From Streptomyces profundus (GTDB taxonomy: Bacteria > Actinomycetota > Actinomycetes > Streptomycetales > Streptomycetaceae), in contig NZ_CP082362.1 in the NCBI RefSeq assembly GCF_020740535.1, positions 6,383,501 to 6,447,500 of the forward strand: 64,000 nt of DNA, given 5' to 3'. How positions within the stretch are numbered: the first letter of the stretch is position 1; every line of letters starts with the position of its first letter. Under the pieces are notes generated by a model. The model was not told the DNA's origin. It ran no database searches and was given only the letters and a program-made list of their open reading frames with translations. This document shows positions 1 to 7,266 of this stretch, one piece after another. The translations under genes were made by a program, and so were the position numbers.

Positions 1-754
1 GGCTGACCTCGTCCGGGGACAGCACGCTGTTGACCACGGTGGCCAACGCCCCGTCCGCGAAGCGCACCAACGCGGTGGAGACGTCCTCGCTCTCCACGTC
101 GTGGACCAGGCGGGCCGCCATCGCGCGCACCTCGGTCCAGTCGCCGAGTAGATGCAACAGCAGGTCGAACTGGTGGATGCCGTGGCCCATCGTCGGCCCG
201 CCGCCCTCGGTCTCCCACCGGCCGCGCCACGGCACGGCGTAGTAGGCGGTGTTCCGATGCCAGGTGGTCTGGCAGTGGGCCACCAGCGGAGCGCCGAGCT
301 CGCCCCCGGCTATCAGCTCACGGGCGTGGGCGGCGGCGGAGCCGTAGCGGTGCTGGAAGACCACGGACGCGTGGGCGCCGGTGGCGCGTTCGGCCTCGGC
401 GATCTCGTCGAACTCCGCGAGGGAGAGGCACAGCGGCTTCTCGCACAGCACCCAGGCGCCGGCCCGCAGCGCGGCCACGGTCTGCTCGCGGTGCAGGGAC
501 GGCGGGGTGCCGATCAGCACCAGATCCGGCCGGGCCGCGCCGAGCATCGCGTCGAGGTCGGTGTATCCCTCGACCGCCATGCCCGCCTCCCTGGTCGTCG
601 AGAGAAAGGCTTCGAGCCGGTCGGGCGCCACGTCCATGGCGGCCACCAACTCGACGCGGTCGCTGTGCGCGCGCAGCGCCGGCAGGTGGCTGCCGGTGAC
701 GATGCCACCCGTGCCGACGATCGCGGCGCGCAGACGGGAGGGAGGGGAGGGCAT
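1..754 (-). CDS. Gfo/Idh/MocA-family NAD(P)-dependent oxidoreductase, 3' part cut by window edge
   Basis: The reverse strand reads from an ATG at 754, preceded by a GAGGAG ribosome binding site, and stays open to base 1 (251 codons seen). The N-terminus has a Rossmann dinucleotide-binding pattern (AAIVGTGGIVTGSHLPAL). It is followed by the family's E-K-P motif (CEKPLCLS) around residue 105 and a histidine/aspartate stretch (GHGIHQFDLL) near residue 200 that matches the family's catalytic region. Family members oxidise or reduce sugars, inositols and similar polyols. The substrate is not evident. The C-terminal part lies outside the window. A palindromic LacI-type site directly upstream suggests regulation by carbohydrate availability (inference). 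Confidence 0.9.
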   Translation of the reverse strand, partial: MPSPPSRLRAAIVGTGGIVTGSHLPALRAHSDRVELVAAMDVAPDRLEAFLSTTREAGMAVEGYTDLDAMLGAARPDLVLIGTPPSLHREQTVAALRAGAWVLCEKPLCLSLAEFDEIAEAERATGAHASVVFQHRYGSAAAHARELIAGGELGAPLVAHCQTTWHRNTAYYAVPWRGRWETEGGGPTMGHGIHQFDLLLHLLGDWTEVRAMAARLVHDVESEDVSTALVRFADGALATVVNSVLSPDEVS

Positions 755-773
755 GCGGAGGCTCCTCGTTTTA

Positions 774-785
774 GAAAGCGCTTGC
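774..785. promoter_or_regulatory. Candidate LacI-family operator upstream of the oxidoreductase
   Basis: The site GAAAGCGCTTGC contains the perfect palindrome AAGCGCTT (776-783) with the central CG typical of LacI/GalR operators. It lies about 20 bases upstream of the oxidoreductase start at 754. The regulator that binds it is unknown. A LacI-family gene is present at 11.4-12.5 kb, but nothing shows that it acts here. Confidence 0.5.
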
Positions 786-825
786 GGTAAGGGACTCTAG
801 AAGGCGAGTTATCGATCACACAAGA

Positions 826-1440
826 CCCTGGCTCGGGTGCGCGGTTCCCTGGCTCGGGCACGCGGTTCCCTGGCTCGGGCACGCGGTTCCCTGGCTCGGG
901 TGCGCTGGGCGACGGCGGCTGGGGTGGTGGGGGGTGGCGGGGGTGGACCGGCTGGCTGGGGTGTGGGGGTGTGGGGGTGGGTGGTTGGGGTTTGGCCGGT
1001 TTCAGGTGGGTGGTTCCAGGTTCGGGTGGGCTGGGCGACGGCGGCTGGGCTGGTGGGGGGTGGCGGGGGTGGTTCGGCTGGCTGGGGTGTGGGGGTGTGG
1101 GGGTGTGGGGGTGGGTGGTTGGGGTTTCGCCGGTTCGGGTGGGGTGGTTCCTGGTTCGGGTGCGCTGGGCGACGGCGGCCGGGCTGGTGGGGGTGGCGGG
1201 GGTGGTTCGGCTGGCTGGGGTGTGGGGGTGGGTGGTTGGGGTTTGGCCGGTTTCGGGTGGGTGGTTCCAGGTTCGCGTGGGCTGGGCGACGGCGGCTGGG
1301 CTGGTGGGTGGTGACGGGGGTGGTTCGGCTGGTGGCGGTGTGGGTCGTTGAACGCGGCGATGCCCTCGACGCGGTCGGCGGTGTGACGGGGGTGGTTCGG
1401 CTGGCTGGGGTGTGGGGGTGTGGGCGTGGCTGCTCCCTAC
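826..1440. repeat. G-rich noncoding tandem repeats
   Basis: Two nested repeat types are visible. A 21-bp unit (CCCTGGCTCGGG(T/C)(G/A)CGCGGTT) is repeated head to tail at 826, 847 and 868, with a fourth diverging copy at 889. After it comes a longer unit of about 116-134 bp, marked by GCTGGGCGACGGCGGC at about 903, 1030, 1163 and 1279, containing runs of GGTGGGGG and GTGTGGGGGT. Open frames through it are low-complexity Gly/Trp/Val or Pro/Thr sequence and are not believable genes. The G-runs on the plus strand could form G-quadruplexes (inference). The stretch separates the oxidoreductase from the LysR gene. Confidence 0.85.
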
Positions 1441-1507
1441 TCGGGGTTGCTCGCCGGGTCCAACAGGACAAGCGAATGCTGCTGCGGCTGGCGTTAAGCT
1501 TTGCTTC

Positions 1508-2410
1508 ATGCTTGACGTGCGGCGGATGCAGATCCTCCGGGCGGTGATCAGCAGTGGCACGGTGACCGCTGCCGCCGCCCACCTCGGCTACACGCCCTCG
1601 GCGGTGAGCCAGCAGATCGCGGTCCTGGAGAGACAGGCCGGCGTCCCGTTGCTGGAACGGACCGGGCGCGGGGTCCGGGCGACGGCCGCTGGTCGGCTCC
1701 TCAGCGAGCACGCCGGGATGTTGAGCCGGGGCGTCGCGGCGGCCGAGACGGCCCTGGCCGACCTGAAGGCCGGCCGCACCGGCCAGCTTTCCATCCGCTA
1801 CTTCACCTCGGCCGGCGCTGCCGTTGTCGCCCCAGCGCTGGCCCGTCTGCGCGGCGAACACCCCGGCGTGCGGATCGACTTGGAGCTGGTCGACGACCCC
1901 ACCGCCTCGCTCGCCGAGGTGCGCGGCGGCCGGGCCGACGTCGCCCTGGTCGTCGGCGACCCCGGCCGTCCCCGGGAGGGCGTGCGCCTGGAACGCCTGC
2001 TGGACGACCCGTTCGCGGCCGTCCTCCCGGCCGACCACCCGCTCGCGGCCCGGCGGGTGCTGGACCTGGCCGAGTTGGCGGCCGAGCCATGGGTGGCCAG
2101 CGAACGGCCAGGACCTTGCCTCGACCCCCTGCTCGACGCCTGCGCGGCGGCCGGCTTCGCCCCCGACTTCGGGGTGCGCAGCGAGGACCATATGACGGCC
2201 CAGGGCTTTGTCGCCGCAGGTCTTGGCATCGCGGTTCTCCCCCGTCTCGGCCTGATCAACCGGCACCCGGACATCGTGGTGCGACCGGTCGCCAACCCCG
2301 AACCGGTCCGCTCGGTCTATGCCGCCATCCGTGAGATCTCCCTGGCCCAACCCGCCCTGGTCGCCCTGCTGACCGCCCTCCGCGACCGCGTTCAGCGGCT
2401 GGGCGGCTGA
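1508..2410 (+). CDS. LysR-family transcriptional regulator
   Basis: A 300-residue protein of normal LysR length. The N-terminal winged helix-turn-helix (residues 1-60) shows the family pattern AAAHLGYTPSAVSQQIAVLE followed by GVPLLERTGRGVRAT. The rest is a periplasmic-binding-protein-like effector domain (about 88-295) with motifs such as GRADVALVVGD and the late GLGIAVLPRLGL. The ATG at 1508 is chosen because it starts the helix-turn-helix at the usual distance; the longer upstream frame runs into the repeat region. No clear Shine-Dalgarno is seen, so a short leader is possible. There is no divergent gene immediately next to it, so its target is unknown. Confidence 0.9.
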   Translation: MLDVRRMQILRAVISSGTVTAAAAHLGYTPSAVSQQIAVLERQAGVPLLERTGRGVRATAAGRLLSEHAGMLSRGVAAAETALADLKAGRTGQLSIRYFTSAGAAVVAPALARLRGEHPGVRIDLELVDDPTASLAEVRGGRADVALVVGDPGRPREGVRLERLLDDPFAAVLPADHPLAARRVLDLAELAAEPWVASERPGPCLDPLLDACAAAGFAPDFGVRSEDHMTAQGFVAAGLGIAVLPRLGLINRHPDIVVRPVANPEPVRSVYAAIREISLAQPALVALLTALRDRVQRLGG

Positions 2411-2551
2411 GCGCTGAGCCCGGCGTCGGCCGCGTCGCCCTGACGAGAGACGACGGGTCGCGCCCGGCTACCGAGCGGTGTGCCGGAACGCCTGCGCGGT
2501 CGGTCAGGGGAACGTGGGGACGGCATGCGCTGACGCAACGCGGTCTCCGCC

Positions 2552-2622
2552 GCTGACCGGGCGCGGACCGGGCGCGGACCGGGCGCGGACCGGGCGCTGA
2601 CCGGGCGCTGACTGGCCGCTGG
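2552..2622. repeat. 11-bp tandem repeat between convergent genes
   Basis: The unit GCG(C/G)(G/T)GACCGG, about 11 bp, is repeated roughly six times (CCGGGCGCGGA and CCGGGCGCTGA variants). It lies in the noncoding gap between the 3' ends of the LysR gene and the glyoxalase-fold gene. No hairpin typical of a terminator is obvious. It may be a slippage-derived minisatellite. Confidence 0.75.
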
Positions 2623-2641
2623 CCGGAGCCGTGGCCCAGGG

Positions 2642-3379
2642 TCAGCGGGGAGCGAGGAGGCAGAACTCGTTGCCCTCCGGGTCGGCCAGAATCCTCCAGG
2701 AGATCGTGGACTGGTCGATACCGGGATCGGTGGCGCCCAGGGCGCGCAGTCGGGCTTCTTCCGCTTCCAAATCGTCGCCCGGGTAGGGGCGGACGTCGAG
2801 GTGGACGCGGTTCCACCCGCTCTTGGCGTCGGGGGTACGGACGAACTCCAGGTAGGGGCCGACACCATGGGCAGAGCGCATGGTCGCGTGGTCGTCGGTG
2901 ACCTCGTGCGACGTCCAGTCCGTGGCCTGGCCCCAGAACCGCGCCATCCCTCGTGGGTCGGTGCAGTCGACCACCACCGCGGCGATCGGTCCGGTGTCCT
3001 GGTAGATCGGGCGGGGCTCCAGGACACAGAACTCGTTGCCCTCCGGGTCCGCCATGACCGTCCAGGGGACGTCGCCCTGCCCCACGTCGGCGAGTGTCGC
3101 GCCGAGATCCCGCAAGCGCGCGACCAACTCCGCCTGATCGGCGGTCGAGGTGGTGGCCAGATCGAGGTGCACCCTGTTCTTCACGGTCTTGGCTTCCGGG
3201 CGGGCGACGAGGTCGATGCAGACGGCCTCGGGGGCGGGGTAGGTGAAGCCCACGGGTTCGAGGTTGGTCACACCGGGTGCCTCGCTGTCGACGCCCCAAC
3301 CGAGCACCTCCGCCCAGAACCGACCGAGCTTGGAGTCGTCGTGGGCCTTCATATTGATCTGCACAAGTCTTGTCGCCAT
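2642..3379 (-). CDS. VOC (glyoxalase/bleomycin-resistance fold) protein with two domains
   Basis: 245 residues containing two consecutive VOC half-modules (about 5-122 and 130-245). Each ends with the typical strand (PEGNEFCVLEPR at about 112-123, PEGNEFCLLAPR at the C-terminus). This matches the glyoxalase-like domain family common in Streptomyces, in which the tandem units pair into one barrel. Histidines in NRVHLDL and NRVHLDV occupy positions that can bind metal in true VOC enzymes. No substrate can be assigned: such proteins include dioxygenase-like, lyase-like and antibiotic-sequestering members. The start is an ATG at 3379. Confidence 0.88.
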   Translation of the reverse strand: MATRLVQINMKAHDDSKLGRFWAEVLGWGVDSEAPGVTNLEPVGFTYPAPEAVCIDLVARPEAKTVKNRVHLDLATTSTADQAELVARLRDLGATLADVGQGDVPWTVMADPEGNEFCVLEPRPIYQDTGPIAAVVVDCTDPRGMARFWGQATDWTSHEVTDDHATMRSAHGVGPYLEFVRTPDAKSGWNRVHLDVRPYPGDDLEAEEARLRALGATDPGIDQSTISWRILADPEGNEFCLLAPR

Positions 3380-3496
3380 GCGCAGATCCTAGAAGCCGCC
3401 GCGATCACCAGCCGCCGCCCCGGCCGTCGAGGACGACACCGCCGGCGGCGGCCAGGGCAGGACGCGTGACGAAGTCGTCGACGCGGTCGGCGAGAT

Positions 3497-3901
3497 CTAC
3501 CCGCCCGAGAGGGAGGCGGCGGGGAGTCGGATGCTGATGCCCGCGTCGATGGCGTCGAGGGCTTCCTGGATGGCGGCCGTTGGTTCGGTGTTCTCGGTGA
3601 GGGTGGTGATGGGTGCCCAGCGGGTGCGGGGGTGGGTGTCCTCGGTGGCGTCGGGGACGGTGTCGTGGACGCCGCCGTTGAGGATCCAGAGTTCGCCGTC
3701 GTTGTCGGGGCCGATGGAGCGGACGGTCCAGGCGTGGGTGATGTCGGCGAGGTGTCCGGTCTGGCGGGCGAGGGTGAGCCTGCCGGTGAGGGCGAGGTCG
3801 CCGTGGTTGGGGACGGTGGCCTGCGGCAGCTGGTCGCGGTGGAGGAGGACGTATCCGTTCCGCGTGGTGACCAGGACGATGACGCGGGTCTGCGGTGCCA
3901 T
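3497..3901 (-). CDS. Small Nudix-like protein (paralogue of its upstream neighbour)
   Basis: 134 residues from an ATG at 3901, preceded by an A/G-rich stretch. The N-terminus (TRVIVLVTTRNGYVLLHRDQL) and the later acidic, tryptophan-containing strand (RTRWAPI) follow the beta-strand order of Nudix folds. The Nudix box GX5EX7REUXEEXGU is not recognisable, so catalytic activity is doubtful. It follows the 138-residue Nudix-like gene after only 20 bases and shares its general design, so the two are probably co-transcribed. Function unknown; the fold assignment is tentative. Confidence 0.65.
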   Translation of the reverse strand: MAPQTRVIVLVTTRNGYVLLHRDQLPQATVPNHGDLALTGRLTLARQTGHLADITHAWTVRSIGPDNDGELWILNGGVHDTVPDATEDTHPRTRWAPITTLTENTEPTAAIQEALDAIDAGISIRLPAASLSGG

Positions 3902-3921
3902 TGCTGTTCTTTCGCTTTCGT

Positions 3922-4338
3922 TCAGGTGTAGGCGGCGTCGGGGCGTTCGCCGTTGACGAGTACGGGCACGCGGCGCCGTTGGGCGGCGGCGGTGAGGGCG
4001 TAGCGGACGATCGGGGGTGGTTCGTGCAGCTCGCGCAGCGGCAGCCAACCGGCGGTGGGCGGCAGGTGCTTGTGGGCGTTGCACGGGATGGTGGGGGAGT
4101 GCCCGCCGTCCAACACGTAGGTGAGGGACACCGGATCGGTGTGGGTGACGCTGATCGCGTAGGCGTCGGTCACCCCCCGGTCGTAGCCGGTGGTGTCGAT
4201 GAGCGCCTGTCGTGCGGTGAGAACGGGACAACTGCCGCGCGGAACGGTGCCGTTGGGCAGCGTCCAGCCGTCGCGTCCCTGCACCATGAGGAGGTGGCCG
4301 TCCCGGGTGGTGGCAAGCGTCATAAAGGTTATGTCCAT
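3922..4338 (-). CDS. Small Nudix-like protein
   Basis: 138 residues. The segment TLATTRDGHLLMVQGRDGWTL followed by PNGTVPRG, then ARQALIDTTGYDRG, has the layout of a Nudix hydrolase (glycine-rich loop, then helix). The box glutamates are replaced (ALIDTTG where REUXEEXG is expected), which suggests a binding or degenerate member. Two starts are possible: ATG at 4338, used here, or ATG at 4323. It lies 21 bases after the 123-residue gene in the same minus-strand run, probably one operon. The substrate is unknown. Confidence 0.68.
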   Translation of the reverse strand: MDITFMTLATTRDGHLLMVQGRDGWTLPNGTVPRGSCPVLTARQALIDTTGYDRGVTDAYAISVTHTDPVSLTYVLDGGHSPTIPCNAHKHLPPTAGWLPLRELHEPPPIVRYALTAAAQRRRVPVLVNGERPDAAYT

Positions 4339-4359
4339 GAAGTGGTGTGTCCTTGGTGG

Positions 4360-4731
4360 TCAGTTGAGTGCGATGAGGTACCCGGTCAGGGCGGTGCAGA
4401 GGCACATCAGCCCGACGAACGCCGGCCCGAAGGCGCGGTCCAGGAACGCGACCACGGGTTTCTGCGGCGCCGGCCCCGGGTTCTCGTCCTCGTGCCTGCG
4501 GCGGACGACGCGCCAGTGCCTTTCCGCCCGCGCGAGGAACAGCTCGTGCCCCGGCTCCTGGGCGGTGTGTTGGCTGGCCCACACGGCAACGGGGTGCGCG
4601 TCGTTGTCGAAGAGGGGGGAGCGGGCGGTGCAGGTCATGCACTCCACGGCGTAGATCCCGTCGGGCGCCCCGGGCCCGTGCTCATCGGTGAGGACCCAGT
4701 CCGCACCCTTGATGATCGGGTTGCCGGTCAC
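4360..4731 (-). CDS. DUF7848-like small protein with C-terminal membrane segment
   Basis: 123 residues from a GTG at 4731 that overlaps the upstream stop codon as GTGA, indicating translational coupling. The first half has the pattern ECMTCTARS...VAVWASQHTAQEPGHELF, a cysteine pair followed by a Trp/His helix. This is the same layout as the preceding 69-residue protein and resembles small DUF7848 proteins of Streptomyces (family named from memory). The last 20 residues (AFVGLMCLCTALTGYLIALN) are hydrophobic and could anchor it in the membrane. Function unknown. Confidence 0.72.
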   Translation of the reverse strand: MTGNPIIKGADWVLTDEHGPGAPDGIYAVECMTCTARSPLFDNDAHPVAVWASQHTAQEPGHELFLARAERHWRVVRRRHEDENPGPAPQKPVVAFLDRAFGPAFVGLMCLCTALTGYLIALN

Positions 4732-4937
4732 GTCGCCGCACCAGCCTCGAACCGGTAGGTACGGGTGACGTGTTCGCGGTACGCGAGGTGATCCGGGTGC
4801 AGGGCCAGGTGTTGCCCGGCCCACTCCGCCCCGTCCTCCGCGTCCTGCCCCTTCGGCCCGAAGAACCCGCACGCCACGCACTCCATGACGAACGATGTCG
4901 CCCGGTCCGAATCGAGAGCGAGCTCCGCCAACCTCAC
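4728..4937 (-). CDS. DUF7848-like small cysteine-containing protein
   Basis: 69 residues. It starts at GTG 4937 inside a GTGA overlap with the preceding gene and ends in another GTGA overlap with the next. The core ECVACGFFGPKGQDAEDGAEW, then HLALHPDHLAYREH, has a CxxC pair and later histidines that could form a small metal site (inference). It is a shorter paralogue of the 123-residue neighbour. Small proteins of this kind are common beside XRE regulators in Streptomyces. Function unknown. Confidence 0.75.
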   Translation of the reverse strand: MRLAELALDSDRATSFVMECVACGFFGPKGQDAEDGAEWAGQHLALHPDHLAYREHVTRTYRFEAGAAT

Positions 4938-5155
4938 GGCAACTCCCCGCTCTTGACCCGGTAGTTGCTCTCACTGGCGGCATTCCGCGCCCGCAGCCGA
5001 GCGAGCAACTCGGCATGCGGGTCGGACCCCAACTGCCCGTCGCTGAGGCCCGGCTCGGCGTCGGGCGGCATCTCCTCGGCGATGCCCGCAGCCGCATCCG
5101 CGATATTGGCGCGGCGTTGCCGTTGTCCAGGGGTGTGACGTGAAGTATCAGACAT
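4934..5155 (-). CDS. Small hypothetical protein, first gene of a five-gene run
   Basis: 73 residues from an ATG at 5155, preceded at normal spacing by the ribosome site AGGAG. The sequence is polar and probably disordered at the N-terminus (SDTSRHTPGQRQRRANIADAA), followed by an alpha-helical end (DPHAELLARLRARNA). No family is recognised. Its stop overlaps the next start as GTGA. It lies 111 bases downstream of the XRE gene on the same strand, so the run may have its own promoter in that gap. An upstream in-frame start exists, but this one has the better ribosome site. Confidence 0.7.
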   Translation of the reverse strand: MSDTSRHTPGQRQRRANIADAAAGIAEEMPPDAEPGLSDGQLGSDPHAELLARLRARNAASESNYRVKSGELP

Positions 5156-5266
5156 GGTCGGCTCCTGACGTTCGTGACTGACCGTCTGTGTCCACGAAAC
5201 TACGGAGCCGTACACGCGGCGTCGATGGGCGTTCCGTCGAGGCGCCGCCGAAAGTCACAAGGAGCG

Positions 5267-6448
5267 TTACATGGGTAGGCCGACCTGGTCCGCCAGTACG
5301 CGCATCTTGGGCGTCAGCGTCCTACGGCGGTCGACGATGCGGCCCACGATGTCTCGTGCGTACCGTTGGTTCGGCAGCCACTCCGGTTGATCGCGCATGA
5401 TCCCGAGGAGCGTTTCCACGGCCTGGTGGTGCTGGCGCAGTCGAGTCTGGGCGTCGGCCACATCCAGCTTGTGCCGGTTCAGGTTGTAGATCGACGCCTC
5501 GATACCGCCGTCCGGAACACGCTGCGCCAACGTCAGTACCTCGTTCGGCCGATCCCGCACCATCGCGCTCTCGGCCATCTTCATGGCGATTGTCGTGGGG
5601 CCGAACGTCCGTTGCAGGTCCTCGCGCGGGGCATGCTCCTGCCCCATCGCTACAGACACCGATTTGGCCAGGCGCAACGCGTCGTCCGCCTTGGCATCGC
5701 GTGCGTTTCTCACACTTGCCGCCGAGACCCGTAGCAGCATGGAGCCCCAGGCGTGCAGCTCGCCCATGGTGGCTCGTGACATACGGGCAGGCTCCAACTC
5801 GTCGGCCCACTTCTCCGCCAGGCTGCCAGCGTCAGCCAGGTGCCCCTGACGGAGTAGGAGCCAACCCTTCGTGTTGACGGCCGCCGCTGCCTGGAGCCGG
5901 TCGGGCGCCTCGGAGATCACGCGCTCCACCACGTCATGAGCCACGTCGAACTGCCGAGTCTGTACGAGGAGCCACGCGGTCAGATGCATGGTGCGCACCT
6001 GGAGGGAGCGACCTGCCGGATCAAGCTCGGCCAAGGTTTCGGCGTCTCGAATCAGGGTCGGGAGCAGGAGTCCCAACTGCTGCAAACGGCCGGCGTTGTA
6101 GAGCGGTGCCGTTGCGTCAAGAGCCGCTTTGAGGCCACCCACGGTCGGAGGTTCGGCGGGGGCCTCCTGGTCGAAGACACCGCACGCGGCGCGGCGGACC
6201 GCCGCCCACTGCGCAACGGTCGCCGCTGTCGCGCCTTCTTCCGGCTGCTCGGAGACGAGGCGGGTCGTCGGAACACGGAGGGCGGAGGCAAGCTTTCGCG
6301 CCGTCTCCATCCGCGTGTCGTCACGGGTGCCCTGTTCGAGTTGCTGGATCAGGGAGTAGGAGACCCCGCTGGCCCGTGCGAGTTCGCGTTGCGTTTGGCC
6401 GGACCGCTTCCGCGCGGCGCGCAGCCTGTCGCCGATGGTGTCGGGCAT
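5267..6448 (-). CDS. XRE-family regulator with helical-repeat C-terminal domain
   Basis: 393 residues. Residues 5-62 are a Cro/C1-type helix-turn-helix (IGDRLRAARKRSGQTQRELA, then SGVSYSLIQQLEQG). The remaining 320 or so residues are alpha-helical with TPR-like spacing (for example AWLLVQTRQFDVAHDVVERV and NTKGWLLLRQGHLADAGSLA), as in the large group of Streptomyces XRE-TPR regulators. The ATG at 6448 has GGAGG upstream and starts just before the DNA-binding domain. The upstream gap is shared with a divergent small Rossmann-fold gene. A frameshifted paralogue lies on the far side of that gene. Confidence 0.88.
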   Translation of the reverse strand: MPDTIGDRLRAARKRSGQTQRELARASGVSYSLIQQLEQGTRDDTRMETARKLASALRVPTTRLVSEQPEEGATAATVAQWAAVRRAACGVFDQEAPAEPPTVGGLKAALDATAPLYNAGRLQQLGLLLPTLIRDAETLAELDPAGRSLQVRTMHLTAWLLVQTRQFDVAHDVVERVISEAPDRLQAAAAVNTKGWLLLRQGHLADAGSLAEKWADELEPARMSRATMGELHAWGSMLLRVSAASVRNARDAKADDALRLAKSVSVAMGQEHAPREDLQRTFGPTTIAMKMAESAMVRDRPNEVLTLAQRVPDGGIEASIYNLNRHKLDVADAQTRLRQHHQAVETLLGIMRDQPEWLPNQRYARDIVGRIVDRRRTLTPKMRVLADQVGLPM

Positions 6449-6673
6449 ACGGGGATGCCTCCGTTTCTCACCGTACTGACGTAGATACTCAAAACGGTAC
6501 CGCTGGTGAGTCGGCGAAACACCGGAAGACACCGTTTCCGGGGGCGCCCACGGCCGAGCGACTGGCTGTATCCCTACACCGTGGGGCAGTCGGTCTCCGG
6601 TCCTGTTCGGGATGCTCGTCAACGCCTTCGAGAACTACTGTCCAGCTGATCAAGAATGAAGGGAATGCGCATC

Positions 6674-7156
6674 ATGACGACATTCGCAGTTACCGGGCAC
6701 ATGGACCTGACAGACGGAACGGTGCCTCTGGTGCGTGCCGCGCTGCGGGAGTTGTTGGCCCCGCACGAGGCGGCGGAAGTGGTCGGCGTCTCGTGCATCG
6801 CGGCGGGGGCGGACTCCCTCTTCGCCGAGGCGGTGCTGGACTTGGGGGGACGGCTCGTCGTGGTCGTGCCGGGGCGGGACTATCGGCAGCGGAAGGTCAA
6901 GCCGCAGGATGCCCAGCGGTTCGACCGGCTGGTCGAGGCCGCCGGCGAAGTGGTCACCGTGCCGTTCGAGCTGGCCGGGCGGGAAGCCTACGAAGCGGCC
7001 GGGAAGGAACTCCTGCGCCGCGCCGATCGGTTGGTCGCGGTCTGGGACGGACGCCCGTCCAACGGGAAGGGCGGCACCGCCGACACCGTTGACCAGGCGC
7101 GTGCGGCCGGGGTCCCCGTCGATGTGATCTGGCCCGACGGCGCCGCCCGGGGGTGA
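6674..7156 (+). CDS. Small Rossmann-fold protein, SLOG/DprA-like
   Basis: 160 residues. The start TTFAVTGHMDLTDGTVPLVR and the segment GVSCIAAGADSLFAEAVLDLG, then VVVVPGRDY, resemble SLOG-superfamily proteins that bind nucleotides or nucleotide-derived ligands. A later aspartate stretch (ADRLVAVWDGRPSNGKGGTADTV) is typical of the same family. The ATG at 6674 is chosen over upstream ATGs because GAAGGGA lies about 11 bases before it. It sits between two XRE-TPR paralogues. A sensing or signalling role is inferred; no enzymatic activity can be assigned. Confidence 0.68.
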   Translation: MTTFAVTGHMDLTDGTVPLVRAALRELLAPHEAAEVVGVSCIAAGADSLFAEAVLDLGGRLVVVVPGRDYRQRKVKPQDAQRFDRLVEAAGEVVTVPFELAGREAYEAAGKELLRRADRLVAVWDGRPSNGKGGTADTVDQARAAGVPVDVIWPDGAARG

Positions 7157-7266
7157 GAGTCGGCCCGGTTCAGCCCATCGGCAAGGGGGATCGTTCCGCC
7201 GCGCGGGGGCCACGTGCCACGCACGCCAGCTCCTCGCCCAGGGGCACGTTCCGTGGTCTCCGGCGG

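Noticed and set aside
837..2350. Several overlapping long frames on both strands in the G-rich repeat and LysR area
   Set aside because: Repeat-derived Gly/Trp or Pro/Thr polymers. Only the LysR frame has domain motifs.
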